NCBI RefSeq assembly: GCF_041321145.1
Contig: NZ_JBGGWA010000015.1
Coordinates: 62,001 to 126,000 of the forward strand
Reading direction: 5' to 3'
DNA: 64,000 bases
DNA from: Paraburkholderia sp041321145
GTDB taxonomy: Bacteria > Pseudomonadota > Gammaproteobacteria > Burkholderiales > Burkholderiaceae
A model generated the notes under the pieces. It ran no database searches. It was not told the DNA's origin and saw nothing but the letters and a program-made list of their open reading frames with translations. Position 1 is the first letter of the stretch, and each line of letters begins with the position of its first letter. Positions 53,598 through 63,158 of this stretch are shown one piece after another. Position numbers and translations under genes: made by a program.

Positions 53598-54629
53598 ATG
53601 TTGACCTTCCATAACGAAGCACTTCAGACGCTTTATTCGTCCGTAGCCGAGCGAGCCAGCACGCAGGCGTCCGTCCCGCTGCATTCTCCCGGCTCGGCGT
53701 CGCGAAAGACCGTCGACGGGAAGACATATATCTACTGGCGGGTTTATCTGGCATCAGGCAAGCACAAGGAAACGTCGTTGGGCCGGGACGGCGAGCTGGC
53801 GACTGAGGCGACACTCGAGGCCAGGATACTTGACAGCACGGAGATGCGAGCCGTTGCGGCCGACGTCCAGCTGTTGCGTAAGGCAGGATTTGCTGCAGCC
53901 GATAACTCTTCGGCACTGACCATTGCAACGCTCTACAACGCCGGGATCTTCAGCCACGGCGGCGTGCTTGTTGGTTCACACGCATTCGGCGCGCTTCTGA
54001 ATAGTCTGGGTGTGCGTTTGCCAGCCAACTACAAGACCGAGGACATAGACATCGGAAGTGCTGGCTCGATTTCGCTAGCGATCCCGGAAGACCGCAGCTT
54101 CCTCGACATCCTCCGCGACAGTAGCATTTCATTTCTCGAAGTACCCGACCTGGACTCCCGTCGACCGTCGATATCGTTCAAGGCGAGGGGACAGCCTCTC
54201 AAAGTAGATCTGCTCGTTCCGGGCACTGACGCGTATGAGGCCAGGCCGCTCCCGCATATACGCGCACATGCGACTGGACTTCCGTACTTCAGATACCTCG
54301 TGTCGGACTCAACTCGCGGCTTTGTCCTGGGCAAGGAGCATGTCGTTCCGGTGCAGTTACCTGACCCTGCGCGGTTCGCCCTGCACAAGCTCATCGTCAG
54401 TACGCTACGGGATCCCTCACGTGCAGTAAAAGCGGACAAGGATCGACGTCAGGCCTGTGTGCTCATTGACGCCCTGATGGAAAAATTTCCAGACTGGTTG
54501 GCAGTTGCGGTCGACCAGCTGGACGAGGCCGCAGGCGCAAAGGTAGCCGACGCTTCGGCACTCACGTTGCGACTCGGCCTGGATCTGTCGGAACGTGCAC
54601 GTGACTTTCTCGCGAATCTGGATCGTTAG
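53598..54629 (+). CDS. GSU2403-family nucleotidyltransferase-fold protein
   Basis: A 343-residue protein matching PF12281 (NTP_transf_8). The nucleotidyltransferase signature is present: Gly126-Ser127 (VLVGSHAFGALLN), Asp149-Ile-Asp151 (TEDIDIGSAG) and a third Asp at about 204 (LKVDLLVPG), which together bind metal and NTP. The 100-residue N-terminal region contains a WRVYLASGKHKETSLGRDGE segment. Family members transfer nucleotides to unknown targets; some relatives are toxins in phage defence. The promoter is a dense operator array, and GC content is lower upstream. Confidence 0.8.
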   Translation: MLTFHNEALQTLYSSVAERASTQASVPLHSPGSASRKTVDGKTYIYWRVYLASGKHKETSLGRDGELATEATLEARILDSTEMRAVAADVQLLRKAGFAAADNSSALTIATLYNAGIFSHGGVLVGSHAFGALLNSLGVRLPANYKTEDIDIGSAGSISLAIPEDRSFLDILRDSSISFLEVPDLDSRRPSISFKARGQPLKVDLLVPGTDAYEARPLPHIRAHATGLPYFRYLVSDSTRGFVLGKEHVVPVQLPDPARFALHKLIVSTLRDPSRAVKADKDRRQACVLIDALMEKFPDWLAVAVDQLDEAAGAKVADASALTLRLGLDLSERARDFLANLDR

Positions 54630-54973
54630 ACATTTCGGGTATCAGGCAACGAGCGGGAATACGGATTCGTAAATTGCGTCCCGATCAGCCGCGAGCATCT
54701 TCACCGAGGCGCCTGACTGGAAGTGCTGCGAATCTTTCTGGCTGACATGCCTCCTGGCCCGTCGACTGCCGACGAATTACGTTGGGAGCTGGAGCAGCAA
54801 GCAACCGTCATTGTCTCCGCAGCGCGGAAACAATGATGGGGACGAACATCAAACGCTGATAACACGCTCGCCAATCTCCCCATATCCAGCAACGGCTATC
54901 GTTCGTCGCGAAGCAGTGGAAACGGAAAATTCTCATCCTTATACTGGGTGTCTCTATCAATCGCGGAATTGTC
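54630..54973. other. no supported gene
   Basis: A short frame (MPPGPSTADELRWELEQQAT start, 54748-54837) has a plausible helix but no ribosome site. Otherwise empty. Confidence 0.4.
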
Positions 54974-55406
54974 ATGCGGCGGGTGATCGTCCGGCAGTCG
55001 CCAGTTCATGGGAAAGGTGTTTTCGCGCTGCGAGCGCTCGCAGCGGGTGAGCGCGTGCTCGAATACAAGGGAGTGATCACAGGGTGGCGGGAAGCCGTAC
55101 GGTGGCACCGATGCGAAGGAATCGAGGGGCACACGTTCCTGTTCGGATGGACGCGTGATTGACGGCAGCCGCGGCGGCAACAGCGCCCGATGGCTGAACC
55201 ACGCGTGTGCGCCTAATTGCGAGACTATCGAAGTCGCTGGGCGCACCTTCATCCACACGCTCAGGCCAATCGGGGCAGGCGAAGCACTCTTTATTGAATA
55301 TCTTCTGGCGGTTGACGATCCTCTGGATGAGGACATTCGACGCCAGTACGCGTGCCGGGGCAGCACTTTGGGCTGCCGTCAGTCGATGCTGGCGGACGCC
55401 GCGTAA
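54974..55406 (+). pseudogene. SET-domain protein, frameshifted
   Basis: Frame 1 gives RVIVRQSPVHGKGVFALRAL, AAGERVLEYKGVITGWREAV and TFLFGW; frame 2 gives DGRVIDGSRGGNSARWLNHA, then CAPNCETIEVAGRTFIHT and IEYLLAVDDPLDEDIRRQYA with a CRG...GCR end. NHACAPNCE and the Tyr region are the cofactor and catalytic motifs of SET lysine methyltransferases. The frame breaks near 55150. Bacterial SET proteins were probably acquired from eukaryotes; this one is not expected to be functional unless the shift is an artefact. Confidence 0.75.
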
Positions 55407-55613
55407 CTGAGTCGGTTGACGGCACGGTCAGGATTCGCGCGACCGTAGTTTTCCATCTAGATGCGCTGAAACTGTCGCTGACAACGGAACGGACATCCGG
55501 CGAAAATCATTGCGCGAACACGAAGGAACCGCTGTCGCTGGATCCCGATCCACAAGACTTGTGGTAACGGCAACACCAAATCATACCGTCGGCAAAATTA
55601 CGGGAGCAGGTTT

Positions 55614-55853
55614 ATGCAGAACCGGAAGTTGGCACGAAAGAGGGCAGGGGAAGTAAGTCTACCGGAACTGCTCGACCGACTTGAACTGGTACTGACGGGA
55701 ATGCCCGCCCACACGTCCGTCTGCAGAGCGCTTTCGGATTTGAACCAGTGGCTCGGCTTCGCCAGCACGAACGCCGCCACACGTACCAATCGACCGGCAC
55801 CCCCGCGGCGCCGGCGCCTCGCAGTCGTCGAATCCCTGTCGCTGTTTTCGTGA
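55614..55853 (+). CDS. small hypothetical protein
   Basis: A 79-residue basic protein: KLARKRAGEVSLPELLDRLE, LVLTGMPAHTSVCRALSDLN, then a Pro/Arg-rich end (RPAPPRRRRLAVVES). The first 50 residues look like a small helical domain. A GGGAGCAGG site precedes the ATG. No family recognised. Confidence 0.45.
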   Translation: MQNRKLARKRAGEVSLPELLDRLELVLTGMPAHTSVCRALSDLNQWLGFASTNAATRTNRPAPPRRRRLAVVESLSLFS

Positions 55854-56135
55854 ACGTCACCGGGTCGGACGAACCTGCAGTCTCTGCCAAGACGTTGCTA
55901 CCAGAAGCTTTGACCAATGATTGCGCGGCAACTTTTAGAGCGACCGATCAGAACGTCAGAAAGAGGCGAGAACCGATGCGTTTTCGCCCGGTCGACCCGA
56001 AATGACTACCGCAAACGCACCGGCCTGGGACAAGAATGAGACGCGCAGGGGCCAGCGCTGACTTCTCTTGCCGAATAACTGTCAACGCCGACTGAAACCT
56101 GACCCACAGGGGGTGCGGCAAAATTCTTGGACTGT

Positions 56136-56595
56136 TTATGCCGCAAGGCCGAGGCTCGCTCGGTACTCGATGGGGCTGAGTGAGCCGAGCGAAATCTTGA
56201 TCCGCTTTTCGTTATACCAGCGGAGGAATCAACCACCTCAATGAATTGGTCAATGGTTGTAGCCTGCCAGTCCCGAGGATAAAACAGCTCGGTTTTCAGC
56301 CGCCCGAAGAAGCCTTCGCAGGCCGCATTGTCGGGCGAGCATCCTTTGCGCGACATCGAGCGAACCAGCTTCGCATCGCGTATCCGCGAGAGCCACCCCG
56401 GCCAGCGATAATGGGCACCGCGATCAGAGTGGACGACGGGCCGCTCGTTACTATTGGCCACCGTCTCGATAGCTGCATCCAGCATGGTGTTCACAAGCCC
56501 GGCATCCGGACGCGTGCCTATTGACCAGCTGATGACCAGCCCATCGAAGCAGTCGATGATGGGCGACAGATATACCTTGCCAGCCGGGATCTGGA
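56136..56595 (-). pseudogene. IS3-type transposase (OrfB) C-terminal part, intron-interrupted
   Basis: Minus strand: begins at the intron junction as QIPAGKVYLSPIIDCFDGLV, continues through HSDRGAHYRWPGWLSRI and CEGFFGRLKTELFYPRDW (second Asp and Glu of the integrase core), then after a shift WYNEKRIKISLGSLSPIEYR to the end LGLAA at 56136. The first half of the gene is missing on the far side of the intron. Confidence 0.8.
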
Positions 56596-57372
56596 GTGGA
56601 GTAAGAGGCAGGGCGTAGTCGAACTATCTCCCTACCTCTCCTCCCCGAACCGGACTTGCACCTCTCAGCGCATCCGGCTCTCCATTTAAGTGTTGCTCAT
56701 AGCAAAGGCGACATCAGCAAAGCGCGATTCGATGGTGCGGCGATTCGCGTCGCGCATGATGAACGGATTTTCCGCCGGGGTGCGCCAGGTAAACCGACCC
56801 TTGCGACTGGTAACTAGACGCCGAAGCGGCACCGCCCCATACCGTCCCCGACTATTTTGACCGTGAAGCACCCATGTTTTCGCATGTCCTTCTTCAGGCC
56901 GCCGGACGTGGTCGCGCATCAACGCTGGGAAGCCGCGCCGATACTTGCGTGCGAGCCAATATCCAAACTTCCAGAAGACGGTACGGTCCAACTTGGCGAA
57001 CACGGTGGCCGTGTAGTCGGTGTATTGATAAAAGGCAGCCCAGCCAGCAATTTGCCGATTCAGGCTTTCCAACAGGTCCATCTGATTCAAACTGTAGTTG
57101 CCAGACAGTTGCTTGACTAGCCTCTCGGCGAAGCCCCGATACTTCTCCCACGGAATGGTCGTCACAGGCCGCATGCGGCCGAGTGGTCCTCGCTTACGGA
57201 TGATGCGATGACCAAGGAAGTTGAAGCCGTCGTTCACATGCGTAATATGGGTCTTCTCCATATTCAGCGTGAGCTTCAGTTCACCCTCAAGGAAACTGCC
57301 GTACGCTTGGCGTACTGCTTCCGCGTGTTCGCGAGTACCTTTGCCCGCTGGCTTGCGCCGCTACGTACCTGC
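56596..57372 (-). mobile_element. group II intron, 3' part (5' truncated by IS110 DNA)
   Basis: Minus strand: domain V (GAGCCGGATGCGC, GAGA, GTGCAAGTCCGGTTC, about 56640-56680) and domain VI end in CTCCAC at 56596, followed by IS3 sequence TCCAG. The 3' third differs at only a few positions from the intron at 35567-36398. The 5' part is replaced by an IS110 fragment at about 57372. Confidence 0.8.
56686..57372 (-). pseudogene. ltrA: group II intron reverse transcriptase/maturase, C-terminal part
   Basis: Minus strand: GTREHAEAVRQAYGSFLEGE, LKLTLNMEKTHITHVNDGFN, FLGHRIIRKRGPLGRMRPVT, and the maturase helices QIAGWAAFYQYTDYTATVFA and FWKFGYWLARKYRRGFPALM, ending FADVAFAMSNT. The catalytic YADD has been lost: the bases that should encode it read YVAAQASG in a shifted frame with a stop. 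The C-terminal region 56686-57261 is one open frame. Confidence 0.85.
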
Positions 57373-57773
57373 GAATGGGTGGTCTACGCCAAGCGCCCGT
57401 TCGCCGGACCGGAAGGCTTAGCATCGCTTGCTGATCTTCAGTCTTGGCAGCAACAGTGCGCATGCCAGGTTGCTGCTGCAGTCCAGATTGCCCGGGCGTC
57501 CGCCGCGTCGGTCTTGTTCGTTTGCACGAAAGGTCGAATAAATTGGGCATGCAATAGCACCACCTCGTGTCCGAGCGCGCGGATCTTACGCGCCCACCAG
57601 TGAGCACTTCCGCACGCCTCGAGGGCGACCCGACCGGCGGGGCGCTGCGCGAGAAACGCGATTAAGTCGTCACGTCCGAATTTCCGATTCGCGATCTCGC
57701 CGGTTTGGGCGTCGACCCAGTACAGCTGGAACACCCGTTTTGCAATATCGAGTCCATATGTCGTAGCATTCAT
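57373..57773 (-). pseudogene. IS110-type transposase N-terminal fragment
   Basis: Minus strand: MNATTYGLDIAKRVFQLYWV with the first Asp, VALEACGSAHWWARKIRALG (Glu) and FVQTNKTDAADARAIWTAA (Asp pair), then after a shift MRTVAAKTEDQQAML, where the sequence breaks into the intron. This is the RuvC-like DEDD domain; the C-terminal serine domain is missing. Confidence 0.82.
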
Positions 57774-58378
57774 CTGGGGCCTCCGTTCCTCAAGTGGTTG
57801 TGTCGCAACTCCACTTTGGCACATTGATGCCGTTCGGTCCTGGGGGCCCTCGATCGTGCCCACTTCCCCGGAGGGAGGGCGGTGTCCATTCCATCTCGGC
57901 CATCAGGAGTCGCTCGTCCGCGTGCCTTCGGCGATCGAAGAAGCGCTTTTTTCGGACGTTGCCTTCGTAAGTGGCAAGCGTGTGAATTCCGCTGACCAGC
58001 GCCGCAGTGTGTTGCCACATTCCTTAACTCGGACTGAAGACACACAGTTCTCCCCTGGGTGCGTCGAGCGGGAGTTTGATGAAACACGTCTTTTTCATGG
58101 CCGTGATTACGCGAGCAGCGCGTGCGAGTTGCCGTGGGTCAGTTTCAGGGCACCGGTCTCCGGGCAAGACCCAGAAGCTGCCGCCAGTGGGGCCCAGACG
58201 ATCACCCGGTCGCCGGCCGGCGGGTGACGCCGGCAGCCATTCAGACGGGTCAGGAAAGCGCCGCGCCGCGATGAAAAATGCGACGATCCAGCAACGACAA
58301 ATGGCCACTTCCGTAGCAACTGATTCCGGCATAGCAAGTCCGGAAGTTTCGGGATTGATTTCCCGATAGTTCATGTTA
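57774..58378. other. intergenic; IS110 left flank, no supported gene
   Basis: Non-coding leader of the IS110 element at the left end. A minus frame at 58024-58374 (MNYREINPETSGLAMPESVA start) lacks recognised motifs. Confidence 0.4.
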
Positions 58379-59560
58379 CTATGACTTACATGAAATCACG
58401 CGAAATCGTTCAACGTTCCGATGACGGGCGGATGACAGTGCATGACCATCGGCGCGGAGTTCGATACGCCCATCCGGGTACTCCCAGACCTCGATATACC
58501 GTCCGATCAGTTTGCGGTGCTCGGGCGTGTCGTTCAGCAGGTACGTGACGCGGTCATACCGCACAGTCAACGACTTGCTCATCTTGCGCGGCTCGCGCCA
58601 CGTGAACACCAGATCAAGATTCTCGTCAGCTCTGAGTGGGCGGTGAGCATCGAATCTGCTCGTTGGTGGCTTTGCGAAGCGCGCGTTGTAATTTGCCATG
58701 AAGGCCGGCGCATACGCATTGGCTCCGGCAGCCGTGCTGATGCCACGCAACCGCAATTCTTTTACGAGCCGGTCCTGCAACGTCAGGTGGGCCCGTTCGA
58801 CGCGCCCCTTGGCGGGGCTACTGTTCGCGCAGAACGTGTCGATGTTCAGCTCGTACATCGCCCGGCCGAAATGGGTGGCGCTGTTGCCATCCTTGTTTGC
58901 ACCCGTCTTGCGAAACACGCTGTACTTGTCGCTGTAGAACGCGACAGGCTTGCCGTGGCGTTCAATGTACGCGCGCGTCGCTTCGAAGTAGCTGAAGGTC
59001 GACTCGGTCGCCGTGAAATGCAGCGTCATCAGCTGGCTCGTCGCATCGTCGACGTACACCAGCAGCGAGCAGGCCGGCGCGCGTTCCTCGAACCACCGGT
59101 GATCGCTGCCATCGATCTGGATCAGCTCGCCCAGACACGCGCGCCGCGCACGCGGCTGGTAGATCTTCGGTGGCCGCTGCCGGCGCGGAATCCACAGGCC
59201 GGCGTCCGTCATCAGGTGCCGCACCGTTTCCCTGGCGAGCCGGATGCCGTGACATTCGACCAGCTTCTCGCAAGCCAGCGTGGGCCCGAAATCAGCATAG
59301 CGATCACGAATGATCGAGAGTGCCCGATCGGCCGTCACCGCGTCCAGCTGGTTGTTGCTGGGCCTCGAGCGCCGACGCGACACGAGGCCTTCCGGTCCAT
59401 GTTCGCGCAGTCGCGCAACCAGGCGCCGGATCTGCCGCGTCGTCAGCCTGAGCCGTTCTGCCGCGCGCCACGGCTTGAGCTTGCCGTCGGCAACATCCTG
59501 AATGACCTTGAACCTGTCCAGTTCGCGCATCGTCATGGTTATCCGTTCGGTCGCAGCCAT
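58379..59560 (-). CDS. ISNCY/Mu-type transposase
   Basis: A 393-residue transposase: N-terminal helix-turn-helix (AERLRLTTRQIRRLVARLRE), DDE core with LIQIDGSDHRWFEE (Asp), YSDKYSVFRKTG (Asp) and SPAKGRVERAHLTLQDRLVK (Glu), then a C-terminal beta-barrel-like domain ending VERFRVISCKS. All three catalytic residues are intact. Relatives usually run longer at the C-terminus, so the right end may be truncated. Two subterminal repeats lie upstream at 59610-59646. Confidence 0.85.
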   Translation of the reverse strand: MAATERITMTMRELDRFKVIQDVADGKLKPWRAAERLRLTTRQIRRLVARLREHGPEGLVSRRRSRPSNNQLDAVTADRALSIIRDRYADFGPTLACEKLVECHGIRLARETVRHLMTDAGLWIPRRQRPPKIYQPRARRACLGELIQIDGSDHRWFEERAPACSLLVYVDDATSQLMTLHFTATESTFSYFEATRAYIERHGKPVAFYSDKYSVFRKTGANKDGNSATHFGRAMYELNIDTFCANSSPAKGRVERAHLTLQDRLVKELRLRGISTAAGANAYAPAFMANYNARFAKPPTSRFDAHRPLRADENLDLVFTWREPRKMSKSLTVRYDRVTYLLNDTPEHRKLIGRYIEVWEYPDGRIELRADGHALSSARHRNVERFRVISCKS

Positions 59561-59609
59561 TAAAGCCTCCCGCGCCGGAACGCCGGCGGCCGGTCAGCTT
59601 ACGCTGCGA

Positions 59610-59646
59610 AAAAGCGGACATTTGAACTTGGCTAAAAGCGGACATT
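59610..59646. repeat. direct repeats at the transposon end
   Basis: AAAAGCGGACATT occurs at 59610-59622 and 59634-59646, 24 bp apart, in front of the transposase gene. They are likely transposase-binding sites at the element's left end. I did not find a matching copy beyond the far end near 58370. Confidence 0.7.
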
Positions 59647-60256
59647 ACAACTTAGCCTCTACATCAAAGGTTGATAGAAACACGTTTTATGTCAACCAAG
59701 CGCCAACGGGGGGCGGGCAGTGCGAATGACTCAGGTCGCTGCACCCTAGGCATTCCAAACACCTGCGCTGGCAAAGCGCATAGTCGTTGACACTGCCCTG
59801 CCTCGGCTAGATATTTGCTTGCCGCTTTTGCGAGACGGCACGCGGCCAATCCCATACTTCGCTTCCGACTGTTCTCAGAACAATGGAGCTATCCTTGGGG
59901 ACGCCGCTCACGACTGCCGACCCCAGCGTTCCGACCTGTGCCCGATCAACATCCGTCTGAAGCAGGTTACCCGCTTCTGCTTGTGTCGCGTCCCTTTCGT
60001 CCACAAAGATGCGGCTCGCACGAACAGTTTGAGCTGATATCTCGACTGCGTCGGGGGTGATGCGCATACTCGATCACGAGACGACGGGCATCCGCTGCCA
60101 CTGAGTACACCGGCTGCTTACTTGTCGTCAGGGTAACCAGCGTATCGTCGAAAATCTTTACTATCTGTTACCTCACGATAGTGCGGTAAAGAGGTGCAAA
60201 AGGAGCCAGCCAACCTGTTGTGGAAAAGACCGCTCCTTGCTCAGGGATGAGAGCTG
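59647..60256. other. no supported gene
   Basis: About 600 bases without a convincing frame on either strand; separates the transposon zone from the operon to the right. Confidence 0.45.
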
Positions 60257-60667
60257 CTAGGCGAGGGGCCGAAAAGCCGGTAACGGGTATCGTTCAACGG
60301 CTTCCACGTCTGTTGCCATCTTCACGCGCATTCCGATCTGAGGGGCGCAGCCAAGAACGCGCGCCAGCATGCTCGCACCCTCATCCAGCGCGATCTCGGC
60401 GAGCGCTATTGGAACTTCGTCGAGAAACGCTGGATGATTCGGCCGGTATATCAAGCTGAAGGAGACGATGGTGCCATGCCCTGATGCCTCTTTCCAGCTT
60501 AGGGGAGAGGCCCAGCAATCAGGACACATGGATCGGGGATAAAAAATCTCGCGCCCGCACGCCTCGCAGTGTTGCAAAAGAAGCACACCGTGTCGCCAGG
60601 CCCGCAAATACGGCGCGTTATCGGCATCTTCGGTCGGCATGGGGTAGGCTGGGTAAGGCTGGCTCAT
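60257..60667 (-). CDS. DUF35 OB-fold/zinc-ribbon acyl-CoA-associated protein
   Basis: A 136-residue DUF35 protein. The rubredoxin-like zinc ribbon is HCEACGREIFYPRSMCPDCW with four Cys; the OB-fold has GTIVSFSLIYRPNHPAF and PIALAEIALDEGASMLARVL. DUF35 proteins pair with thiolase-like partners; in steroid side-chain breakdown one forms an aldolase with Ltp2. The start overlaps the thiolase-like stop (ATGA, 60664-60667), typical of subunits made in fixed ratio. Confidence 0.9.
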   Translation of the reverse strand: MSQPYPAYPMPTEDADNAPYLRAWRHGVLLLQHCEACGREIFYPRSMCPDCWASPLSWKEASGHGTIVSFSLIYRPNHPAFLDEVPIALAEIALDEGASMLARVLGCAPQIGMRVKMATDVEAVERYPLPAFRPLA

Positions 60668-61839
60668 TTGACGTTCTCCAGAATGACTGCGCTGCTCGAT
60701 AGTCCGTGGCCATAACCGACCATTCCATAGCCCGAAACGAGACCGCAGCGCGGCGCGGCCGTCTGGAATTCACCGGCTTCCTGTCGCAACTGACGGACCG
60801 CTTCGGTGAGGCCGATCATGCCTCCCCCTGCGCCTGCCTGGCCACACGACAGCTGGCCGCCGTTCGTATTCAGTGGAAAGCTGCCGTCGTACGAGAAATC
60901 GTGCCGCGACAGAAACTCACCGACCTCGCCCTTGCGGCAAAATCCAAGGTCTTCCAGCTGGATGGCGACCATGATGGGGTAGTCGTCATACGCCTGAACG
61001 AAATCGATATCCGCATGGGTGCGCCCGGCGTCGCTGAACAACCGGTCCCGGAATAGCTCCCATCCGCCGGACAGGGGCGCGATTTCTCCGGGTGGATGGT
61101 TATGTTGCTCGTAACCGGCAAGGATCCGTATGCGCTTCGAGCGGTCGACCCGATCGAGCGATGTGACGATGACCGCTTCGGCACCGGTGCAGGGCAACAC
61201 GCAGTCGTAAAGGCCGATCGGATCCGCAATGACGCGGGCGTTCAGATAGTCGTCGAGCGTCATCGGTCCACGCAGCAGCGCATTCGGATTCAGTTGGGCA
61301 CTGCGCCGCTGGCCGACGGAAATACGCCCCAGTTGTGCGCGTGTGGTGCCATACGTCGCCATGTGTTTGCGCTGCACGACGCCGAACAGTCCGTTGGCGC
61401 CCCCAAAACCGTTCGGTGTTCCATAGTCCTGCAGGCTGCGATTGAACTGGTCCATCAGCTTGTAGTGCCCCGCGATATCGTAATTGTCGCCGGCGAGACA
61501 AAGGACCGTCGACGCCTGTCCGGCTTCGATCGCGCGCACTGCATTCAACACCGCGGCAACCGGACCCGCACCGCCGGCGGTGCCCAGATACGCCCAACTC
61601 ACCGACAAGCCGAACTGCTCGGCCAGCGTCACCGCGTTGTCCGGAGCCAGCACGAACGAACATACTGAAATGCCGTCGATATCGCTTTTCTGCAGACCGG
61701 CACTGTCCAGCGCCAGCCGGCTGGTTTGCGCTAGCAGCGAGATCAGACTTTGATCCGTGCGCTTGTAATACGGAGACTGACCGTACCCGACCATCCCGAC
61801 TTCCGTCGAGACGGCGGATGAAAGTTTCGTGGAGGGCAT
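60664..61839 (-). CDS. thiolase-like (lipid-transfer/Ltp2-type) protein
   Basis: A 391-residue thiolase-fold protein. The nucleophilic-Cys segment of true thiolases is here WAYLGTAGGAGPVAA, without Cys, and the GHP histidine motif is replaced by NTNGGQLSCGQAGAGGG, so it cannot do thiolase chemistry by the usual route. This is the pattern of Ltp2-like aldolases and non-condensing lipid-transfer proteins. FVQAYDDYPIMVAIQLEDLG and GLVSGYGMVGYGHGLS are family-typical. Paired with DUF35, it probably cleaves a beta-hydroxyacyl-CoA or binds one. ATG at 61839 overlaps the CoA-transferase stop. Confidence 0.85.
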   Translation of the reverse strand: MPSTKLSSAVSTEVGMVGYGQSPYYKRTDQSLISLLAQTSRLALDSAGLQKSDIDGISVCSFVLAPDNAVTLAEQFGLSVSWAYLGTAGGAGPVAAVLNAVRAIEAGQASTVLCLAGDNYDIAGHYKLMDQFNRSLQDYGTPNGFGGANGLFGVVQRKHMATYGTTRAQLGRISVGQRRSAQLNPNALLRGPMTLDDYLNARVIADPIGLYDCVLPCTGAEAVIVTSLDRVDRSKRIRILAGYEQHNHPPGEIAPLSGGWELFRDRLFSDAGRTHADIDFVQAYDDYPIMVAIQLEDLGFCRKGEVGEFLSRHDFSYDGSFPLNTNGGQLSCGQAGAGGGMIGLTEAVRQLRQEAGEFQTAAPRCGLVSGYGMVGYGHGLSSSAVILENVK

Positions 61840-63056
61840 CAAATGACTCCCAGATTGTGAAGTTGCTGAACCCGGCCTGGCGGCATCCCTAGCAACCCGC
61901 TGAACACCGCGTCGTTATCGGCGCCAGCGGTTTTCCCAGGCCAGCGGATTTCGCCGGGCGTTTCGCTCAGCCGAGGAACCGGAGCCGGCATCCGAAGCAT
62001 TTGCCCGTCGGAATGGGCGACATGCGAGATCGACTGGCGCGCGAGAATGTGCGGATTCTGCAGAACGGCAGCGATATCGAGGATCGGGCCGCTAACGACC
62101 TCGTGCGCATCGAGCGTCGCCGTGACCGCATCCAGCGTTCTTGCGCGGATCCAGGCGGCAACTTGCGCGTCGATCGCATCGCGGTTCGCCACGCGCATTG
62201 CCATGGTCGCGAAGCGGGGGTCATCACACAGATCGGGGCGCTGCATCGCACGAGCCAGATTTTCGAAGATGCGCTGCGAACCGCAACTGATCGCCACGAA
62301 TCCACTGTCGGCCGTGCGATAGATGTTGCGCGGGACATCCTCTTCCATCTGGTTTCCGAGCAACGGCTTTTTCTCGCCGGTCTGGTCGTAGCGCAAGACA
62401 ACGGACTCGATGATCCGCAGCAGCGGCTCGTACAGGCTGACGTCGACGACTTGACCGCGGCCGGTGCGCGAGCGGTGATGCACGGCCGTCAGCGCACCGA
62501 ACGCACCAAATATTCCCGCCAGATAGTCGCCCATCGGAAACGATGAGACGGAAGGACCATTGTCCGGGAAACCCGTGAACGATGCCAGGCCGCTAAAGCC
62601 CTCGGCAATCGTCGCGTAGCCGCCGCGTTGGGCCATCGGCCCGGTTTGCCCATAGCCGCTGACTCGCACCCAGATCAGTTCGGGAAATCGCGTGGCGAGT
62701 TCCACGGGCGACAGGCCCCAGCGCTCCAGCGTTCCGGGCCTGAAATTCTCGATAACAATATCGGTCTGATCGAGCAGATCCAGCACGATCTCGCGACCCT
62801 GGGCCTGCGAGATATCGAGCGTGATAAGGCGCTTACCCCTCGCCATGCTTTTCCACCACAATGGCTCGCCATCTTTATGCGGAGGCCATTCACGAAGTGC
62901 GTCGGGTTTGCCGGGCTTTTCGACCTTGATCACTTGTGCGCCGAAGTCGGCAAGCATGGTTCCGACAAAGGGGCCAGCAAGCATGGAACCGAGTTCGAGC
63001 ACCTTGATATCAGCCAGCGCCCCGGTTCGATCTTCTACGGAATGGTTAGTGTCCAA
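61839..63056 (-). CDS. class III CoA-transferase (CaiB/BaiF family)
   Basis: A 405-residue CoA-transferase. N-terminal VLELGSMLAGPFVGTMLADF, CoA-binding GAQVIKVEKPGKPDALREWP and the catalytic Asp in SSFPMGDYLAGIFGAFGAL. It moves CoA between carboxylic acids, which would activate the imported substrate for the thiolase-like partner. The TTG start at 63056 follows a strong AAGGAGAGG site, which decides this start. Spacing to the permease gene upstream is about 100 bases. Confidence 0.9.
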   Translation of the reverse strand: MDTNHSVEDRTGALADIKVLELGSMLAGPFVGTMLADFGAQVIKVEKPGKPDALREWPPHKDGEPLWWKSMARGKRLITLDISQAQGREIVLDLLDQTDIVIENFRPGTLERWGLSPVELATRFPELIWVRVSGYGQTGPMAQRGGYATIAEGFSGLASFTGFPDNGPSVSSFPMGDYLAGIFGAFGALTAVHHRSRTGRGQVVDVSLYEPLLRIIESVVLRYDQTGEKKPLLGNQMEEDVPRNIYRTADSGFVAISCGSQRIFENLARAMQRPDLCDDPRFATMAMRVANRDAIDAQVAAWIRARTLDAVTATLDAHEVVSGPILDIAAVLQNPHILARQSISHVAHSDGQMLRMPAPVPRLSETPGEIRWPGKTAGADNDAVFSGLLGMPPGRVQQLHNLGVI

Positions 63057-63158
63057 CGATCCTCTCCTTATGAAACGAATGGATGAGCGTTACCCTCCAC
63101 ACGTCGGCATGGATCCAACGAGCAGCAGGGAATGCCGCGCCGGGCGCGGCAGCAACGA

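Noticed and set aside
53051..53600. Repeats before the nucleotidyltransferase considered as a CRISPR array
   Set aside because: Units are 6-8 bp, alternate in orientation and have no uniform spacers; they fit operator half-sites instead.
58442..59563. Plus-strand frame of 373 codons opposite the ISNCY transposase
   Set aside because: The minus strand has the DDE motifs; the plus frame is its mirror image.
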